This document shows positions 6,390-9,637 of a stretch of 9,637 bases of DNA, one piece after another. The notes under the pieces are model-generated. The model worked only from the letters and a program-made list of their open reading frames with translations. It did no database searches and was not told the origin of the DNA. The stretch is from Phycisphaerales bacterium (GTDB taxonomy: Bacteria; Planctomycetota; Phycisphaerae; Phycisphaerales; UBA1924), in assembly GCA_019747615.1 (NCBI GenBank), contig JAIEQQ010000305.1:1-9637 (forward strand), given 5' to 3'. Position 1 is the first letter of the stretch. The number at the start of each line of letters is the position of its first letter. The position numbers and the translations under genes were made by a program.

Positions 6390-6538
6390 CCACAAGTCCG
6401 GGGCCTATGTCTCTCGTGAGTTGCTCCCTCGTGGCGATCGCCGCCATCCAACCAAGCCCCGATCAGGCCCCGCCGCTCGCGCCTTTCGCGCAAGCGCGTC
6501 CAGCCTTCGTCCCGATCCTGTTTCCGCCCCTGCTTCCT

Positions 6539-7435
6539 ATGACCGACGGCGTCGTTCCCATCCTGCCCGATCCGCCACCACCGCCGACGCCCATCGGGCT
6601 CATCGCCGCCGGCGGCAAACTCCCCCTCATGATCGCTGAAGGCCTCCGTCGCGGCGGCCACCCCGTCCACGGCGTCGGCCTCGCCGACCAGTTCGATCCC
6701 GCCCTCCCCGCACTCTGCGATACCTTCGCCACCGCCGGCCTCCTCCGCATCGGCACCTGGGCCAGCGTTCTGCGCAGCCGCGGCGTCGCCCACGCCATCA
6801 TGGTCGGTCGCGTCGATAAGGCCAAGCTGCTCTTCGACCCCTGGCGTGTTGTCAAAAACATGCCCGATCTCCGCACCGCGCGAGCCTGGTTCAAGCACCT
6901 GCGCCACGACAACCGCAGCCACGTCATCCTGCGGGTGATCGCGGAGGAACTCGGCTTCGGAGGAGTTGAACTCTTGGACTCCACCGCCCCAATCTCCGAT
7001 CAGATGGCCACCGCCGGCGTCATGTCGCACCGCTCGCCAACCGCCGACGAGCAGCGCGACATCGCCTTTGCCTTCCCACTGCTGAATGAGCTCCTGCGTC
7101 TGGACATCGGCCAGGCCATCGCTGTTAAAGGTGCCGATATCGTCGCCGTCGAGGGCATCGAGGGTACCGATCGCATGATCGAGCGCGCCGGCCAGCTCAC
7201 GCGCGGACGCGCCTGGACGCTCTGCAAGGGCGCTCGCGCCGGGCACGATCGACGCAGCGATGTCCCCACCGTCGGCGTTCGCACGATCGAAAACCTTGCG
7301 GCGCAGGGCGGGCGATGCCTCGCGCTGGCCGCGGGCGATGTGATCATGATCGACAAGCCGGCGATGCTGCAGCTCGCCGATCGCCTGGGCGTCGCGATCG
7401 TGGGTGTGCCCGCCGCGGCGCGCAGCGTCAAATGA
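6539..7435 (+). CDS. lpxI: UDP-2,3-diacylglucosamine diphosphatase LpxI (DUF1009 family)
   Basis: LpxI hydrolyses UDP-2,3-diacylglucosamine to lipid X and UMP, the fourth step of the lipid A pathway, and replaces LpxH in bacteria that lack it. From ATG 6539 the protein has 298 residues, close to the Caulobacter enzyme (about 280). Family landmarks in order: the N-terminal IGLIAAGGKLPL with VHGVGLADQ, the MVGRVDKAKLL segment, LNELLRLDIGQAIAVK, AVEGIEGTDRMIERAG, and the C-terminal DVPTVGVRTIENLA and VIMIDKPAMLQLADRLGVAIVGV region. ATG 6407 in the same frame would add 44 residues, but that stretch is Pro/Ala-rich, has more A/T in third positions than the gene body, and has no counterpart in the family. 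No Shine-Dalgarno precedes either start. The stop overlaps the next gene's start (ATGA, 7432-7435), suggesting coupled translation. An Lpx gene implies an LPS-type outer membrane. Confidence 0.9.
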   Translation: MTDGVVPILPDPPPPPTPIGLIAAGGKLPLMIAEGLRRGGHPVHGVGLADQFDPALPALCDTFATAGLLRIGTWASVLRSRGVAHAIMVGRVDKAKLLFDPWRVVKNMPDLRTARAWFKHLRHDNRSHVILRVIAEELGFGGVELLDSTAPISDQMATAGVMSHRSPTADEQRDIAFAFPLLNELLRLDIGQAIAVKGADIVAVEGIEGTDRMIERAGQLTRGRAWTLCKGARAGHDRRSDVPTVGVRTIENLAAQGGRCLALAAGDVIMIDKPAMLQLADRLGVAIVGVPAAARSVK

Positions 7436-8169
7436 TCGCGCCCCACCCCGCCGACGCGCCGAAGTTCGTCTCGCGCGGCGGCCTCAAACTCCATCACGCC
7501 ATCCAATCCTTCGGCTTTCGCGCCGCGGGCCTCTCATGCGCCGACTTCGGCTGCTCCACCGGCGGCTTCACCGACTGCCTCTTGCAGTCCGGCGCCGCCC
7601 GCGTGTACTCGATCGACACCGGCTACGGCGTGCTGGCCTGGACACTCCGCAAAGACCCGCGCGTGGTTGTGATGGAGCGAGCCAACTGCCTGCACCTTGA
7701 GCCGCCGCCAGACGTCATCGCGGCCGGCGGCGTTGACGTCATCACGATCGACGCGAGCTGGACGCCGCAGAAGCTGGTGATCCCCGCGGCCCTCCGCTGG
7801 CTCAAACACTCGCCCGACGCCCGCATCTTCACCCTCATCAAGCCCCACTACGAGGACAAGCCGCTGGCCGCCAGCCATCGCGGCATCCTCCCTGATGACC
7901 TCGGCCTTCGCGTCACTCACGAAGTGCTGCAACGGATGCCGGCGCTCGGCGTGCGTGTGCTCGCATGGGAAGCCTGCCCGATCCGCGGCCTCGTCGGCAA
8001 GAGCGAGACCAAGGGCAATCAGGAATACGTCGCCATGCTTCAGCGACTGGAGGTCGGCGGCAGCGTCGGAGTGGATGACATCGCGGAGGCGGGCGTCGTG
8101 GACTCGATCCAACCGCCCCCGAGCACTCGCGTCGGCCCGTCATCCGGCGATGCGGCATCGCCGGCATAA
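7432..8169 (+). CDS. TlyA-like FtsJ-family rRNA 2'-O-methyltransferase lacking the S4 domain
   Basis: A 245-residue SAM-dependent methyltransferase resembling the catalytic half of TlyA, which 2'-O-methylates rRNA cytidines in mycobacteria. Visible motifs: KFVSRGGLKL (11-20), SAM motif DFGCSTGGFTDCLLQ (38-52), YSIDTGYGVLAW (59-70), TIDASW (105-110), TLIKPHYE (134-141), and GNQEYVAML (195-203). The FtsJ-type Lys-Asp-Lys-Glu tetrad can be assigned to Lys19, Asp107, Lys137 and Glu198. TlyA normally begins with an S4 RNA-binding domain of about 60 residues just before the KYVSRGGLKL motif; here the protein begins ten residues before that motif and the frame upstream belongs to lpxI, so the domain is absent rather than missed. 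Conserved sequence ends near residue 207; the last 38 residues form a tail that runs antisense to mnmA. Start ATG 7432 overlaps the lpxI stop. Whether it modifies rRNA or another substrate is open. Confidence 0.85.
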   Translation: MIAPHPADAPKFVSRGGLKLHHAIQSFGFRAAGLSCADFGCSTGGFTDCLLQSGAARVYSIDTGYGVLAWTLRKDPRVVVMERANCLHLEPPPDVIAAGGVDVITIDASWTPQKLVIPAALRWLKHSPDARIFTLIKPHYEDKPLAASHRGILPDDLGLRVTHEVLQRMPALGVRVLAWEACPIRGLVGKSETKGNQEYVAMLQRLEVGGSVGVDDIAEAGVVDSIQPPPSTRVGPSSGDAASPA

Positions 8170-9350
8170 ATCACGATCGCCTGCCCCGGCGTGACCGATT
8201 CGCGAGGCGTCTCAAACTCAACCTCAAAGCGCCCCGTGCGTCCCGAATAGCTCTTGGCGCTCTCGCCATCGATGACACGCACACGCGCCCGTACCGGCTG
8301 CGTGTTGTACCGATGCTGAGACCAGCACGCCGTCCAGTCGCGCAGCGCCGCCATCTCCGCATCACTCACCAGCCAGTTCGCTTCACCCCCGATGCACCCA
8401 CCGCTCAGCAATCGCTCGCGAGCGCCGAGCGTCACGGTGTTCTCGTGCGCATTGCGATCGATCACATACAGCGGGATGCCGACGGTGATCCCCAGCCCGC
8501 GCCGCTGCCCGAGCGTGAAGCGGTGCTGCCCGTCGTGCGTGCCGATCGTCGCGCCCGATTCATCCAGCAGCCGCCCCTCGCGACGCAGCTCGCCATCGCG
8601 CCGCTCCAAGAAACCGGCATAATCGCGATCCGGCACGAAGCAGATCTCCTGGCTGTCGGGCTTGTCAAACACCGGCAGGCCATACCGCTCCGCCAGCCGC
8701 CGCACCTCCGGCTTCTCAAGCTCACCGATCGGCAGCAGCATCTTCTCCAGCCTGCCCCGCGGCACCCCAAACAGCACATACGACTGGTCCTTGCTGCGAT
8801 CCAAACCACGCAGCAAACGCGCCGGCTGACCCGGCTCTCGCGCGACCCGCGCGTAGTGCCCGCTGGCCACAAAGTCGCACCCCAGTTGCTCGGCGTACTC
8901 GTGCAGCTTGCCGAACTTCAGCCAGTCGTTGCAGCGCACGCACGGGTTCGGCGTGCGCCCAGCGCCGTACTCGCTGGCGAAATAGTCCATGATCCGCCCG
9001 AAGTCCTTCTTGAAGTTGCAGACGTAGAACGGGATGCCGAGCTGCCCCGCGACGAGCCGCGCGTCCGCCGCGTCGTTGATCGAGCAGCACCCCTGCTTGC
9101 CGATCTTCGTCGGCGAGCACGTCACGCTCTGGTCATCGCCAGCGTGCGTGTCCACCCGCCGCGGCGTATCCAGCTCCTCACCCGGCGAGCCCAGGCGCAT
9201 GAAACACCCAACGACCTCGTACCCGCGATCGCGCAGCAACGCCGCCGCGACGGAGGAATCCACCCCGCCGGACATCGCCAGCAACACCTTGCCCGAGCCG
9301 CCAGTCATGTGCACATCGTAGAGATCCGCAGGCGCCCGCGCGATCGTCAC
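8040..9350 (-). CDS. mnmA: tRNA-specific 2-thiouridylase MnmA
   Basis: MnmA activates U34 of Lys, Glu and Gln tRNAs with ATP and inserts sulfur delivered by a cysteine desulfurase/Tus-type relay, giving s2U34. The 436-residue protein shows the PP-loop SGGVDSS (27-33), CCSINDAADA (88-97), TPNPCVRCND (133-142) with catalytic Cys140, SGHYARVA (163-170), KDQSYVLFG (187-195), the second active cysteine Cys237 in SQEICFVPD, and the C-terminal HRFTLGQRRGLGI and VLGGGWIE (409-416) typical of the family. Extra cysteines (Cys78, Cys88, Cys89, Cys137) are not in the E. coli enzyme. Conserved sequence ends near residue 417; a 19-residue Thr/Ser/Pro tail follows, encoded antisense to the tlyA-like gene. 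The GTG start at 9350 overlaps the upstream stop (GTGA), which supports it; ATG at 9308 (Met15), close to the usual family start, is the alternative. No Shine-Dalgarno is seen. Confidence 0.95.
   Translation of the reverse strand: MTIARAPADLYDVHMTGGSGKVLLAMSGGVDSSVAAALLRDRGYEVVGCFMRLGSPGEELDTPRRVDTHAGDDQSVTCSPTKIGKQGCCSINDAADARLVAGQLGIPFYVCNFKKDFGRIMDYFASEYGAGRTPNPCVRCNDWLKFGKLHEYAEQLGCDFVASGHYARVAREPGQPARLLRGLDRSKDQSYVLFGVPRGRLEKMLLPIGELEKPEVRRLAERYGLPVFDKPDSQEICFVPDRDYAGFLERRDGELRREGRLLDESGATIGTHDGQHRFTLGQRRGLGITVGIPLYVIDRNAHENTVTLGARERLLSGGCIGGEANWLVSDAEMAALRDWTACWSQHRYNTQPVRARVRVIDGESAKSYSGRTGRFEVEFETPRESVTPGQAIVIYAGDAASPDDGPTRVLGGGWIESTTPASAMSSTPTLPPTSSR
8144..8164. repeat. Perfect 10-bp palindrome with one central base, inside the tlyA-like/mnmA overlap
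   Basis: CCGGCGATGC (8144-8153) and its reverse complement GCATCGCCGG (8155-8164) flank a single G. As RNA it could form an 8-bp stem with a 5-nt loop in transcripts of either strand. It lies 2 nt before the tlyA-like stop codon and within the C-terminal coding part of mnmA. Because it is symmetric, both proteins read GDAASP across it. No T-tract follows on either strand. A shared, bidirectional 3'-end hairpin is an inference. Confidence 0.6.
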
Positions 9351-9637
9351 GGCACCGGGTCCGCATCAAGGGGCACCGCAACCCCCGGCCCGATTACCAC
9401 ATGCAACACCGTCGCACGCTCCCCCTTGGGCATCGTCGAGTTCTCGCCACGCTCTGCGTGGATCGAGACGAATCCGAGCTTGACCGCATCTTCGAGCTGC
9501 CGCTCGTCGATAATCGCTGCGCCCGCCGGATGGGCCGCCAGCCATTCGGGCATCTTCAGCGTGTGCAGCCGCTCGACACGCCCGCGCGACCAGAAGACCA
9601 CCGAGTCCTCGTGATACACGCTCGCGATCCGCGGGGG
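9347..9637 (-). CDS. C-terminal part of an uncharacterised protein, possibly a membrane glycosyltransferase
   Basis: An open frame enters from the right edge and ends at a TGA at 9349-9347, giving 96 residues with no stop. It overlaps the mnmA GTG start by four bases, so the two are probably co-transcribed and translationally coupled. The sequence begins PPRIASVYHEDSVVFWSRGR and ends in a short Pro/Val/Asp tail; it holds no membrane helix. The stretch HEDSVVFWSRGRVERL recalls the soluble C-terminal region of GT-C (ArnT/PMT-like) glycosyltransferases, where a donor-site segment reads similarly, but the match is weak and I treat function as unknown. The upstream part outside the window, in particular whether it has many membrane helices, would decide. 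Confidence 0.6.
   Translation of the reverse strand, partial: PPRIASVYHEDSVVFWSRGRVERLHTLKMPEWLAAHPAGAAIIDERQLEDAVKLGFVSIHAERGENSTMPKGERATVLHVVIGPGVAVPLDADPVP

Noticed and set aside
6197..7246. 349-codon minus-strand frame under lpxI
   Set aside because: Antisense to lpxI, which has clear family motifs; the shadow protein is Gly/Asp/Ala-rich with none.
8313..9614. 433-codon plus-strand frame over mnmA
   Set aside because: Antisense to mnmA, whose PP-loop and cysteine motifs are intact; the shadow has no recognisable domain.
1..9637. tRNA, rRNA, insertion sequence or prophage signals
   Set aside because: I saw no clover-leaf segments, rRNA-like conserved blocks, transposase motifs or flanking inverted repeats with target duplications.

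Overview
This is a GC-rich window packed with housekeeping and envelope genes from a Gram-negative-type bacterium. Three things suggest Planctomycetota, perhaps Phycisphaerae. Most starts lack a clear Shine-Dalgarno, the protein variants are typical of that group (a TlyA-like enzyme without an S4 domain, an RsmB with an altered SAM motif, an MnmA with extra cysteines), and an LpxI gene implies lipid A synthesis. The taxonomic call is inference from style; no rRNA or marker phylogeny is available here.

Layout. Positions 1-951 (-) hold fabH, which starts fatty-acid synthesis; it is cut by the window edge exactly at its catalytic Asn. Across a 199-bp divergent spacer with a G-rich fabH leader lies a glyoxalase-II-like metallo-beta-lactamase-fold hydrolase (1151-1858, +). 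A short convergent spacer follows, then a two-component pair on the minus strand. The membrane histidine kinase (4484-2826) is transcribed first. The response regulator (2719-1964) has a Cro/C1 (XRE) helix-turn-helix output domain, which is uncommon. Both genes are preceded by arrays of degenerate 7-bp tandem repeats.

Positions 4629-7435/8169 (+) hold an RsmB-like rRNA m5C methyltransferase, then lpxI (lipid A pathway) and a TlyA/FtsJ-like rRNA 2'-O-methyltransferase. The last two overlap by ATGA and are probably translationally coupled. Two back-to-back hairpins at the end of rsmB and a possible promoter at 6360-6389 suggest that lpxI-tlyA is its own transcription unit.

On the minus strand, mnmA (9350-8040, tRNA U34 2-thiolation) starts at a GTG that overlaps the stop of an upstream partial gene (9637-9347). 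Its 3' end overlaps the convergent tlyA-like gene by 130 bp, and a near-perfect palindrome sits inside the overlap.

The genes mostly serve lipid/envelope synthesis (fabH, lpxI) and RNA modification (rsmB, tlyA-like, mnmA), with one regulatory pair between them. I found no RNA genes, mobile elements or CRISPR. No obviously new defence or metabolic system is present. The most unusual items are the REC-XRE regulator, the heptamer arrays in front of the kinase and regulator genes, and the tlyA/mnmA antisense overlap with its palindrome.
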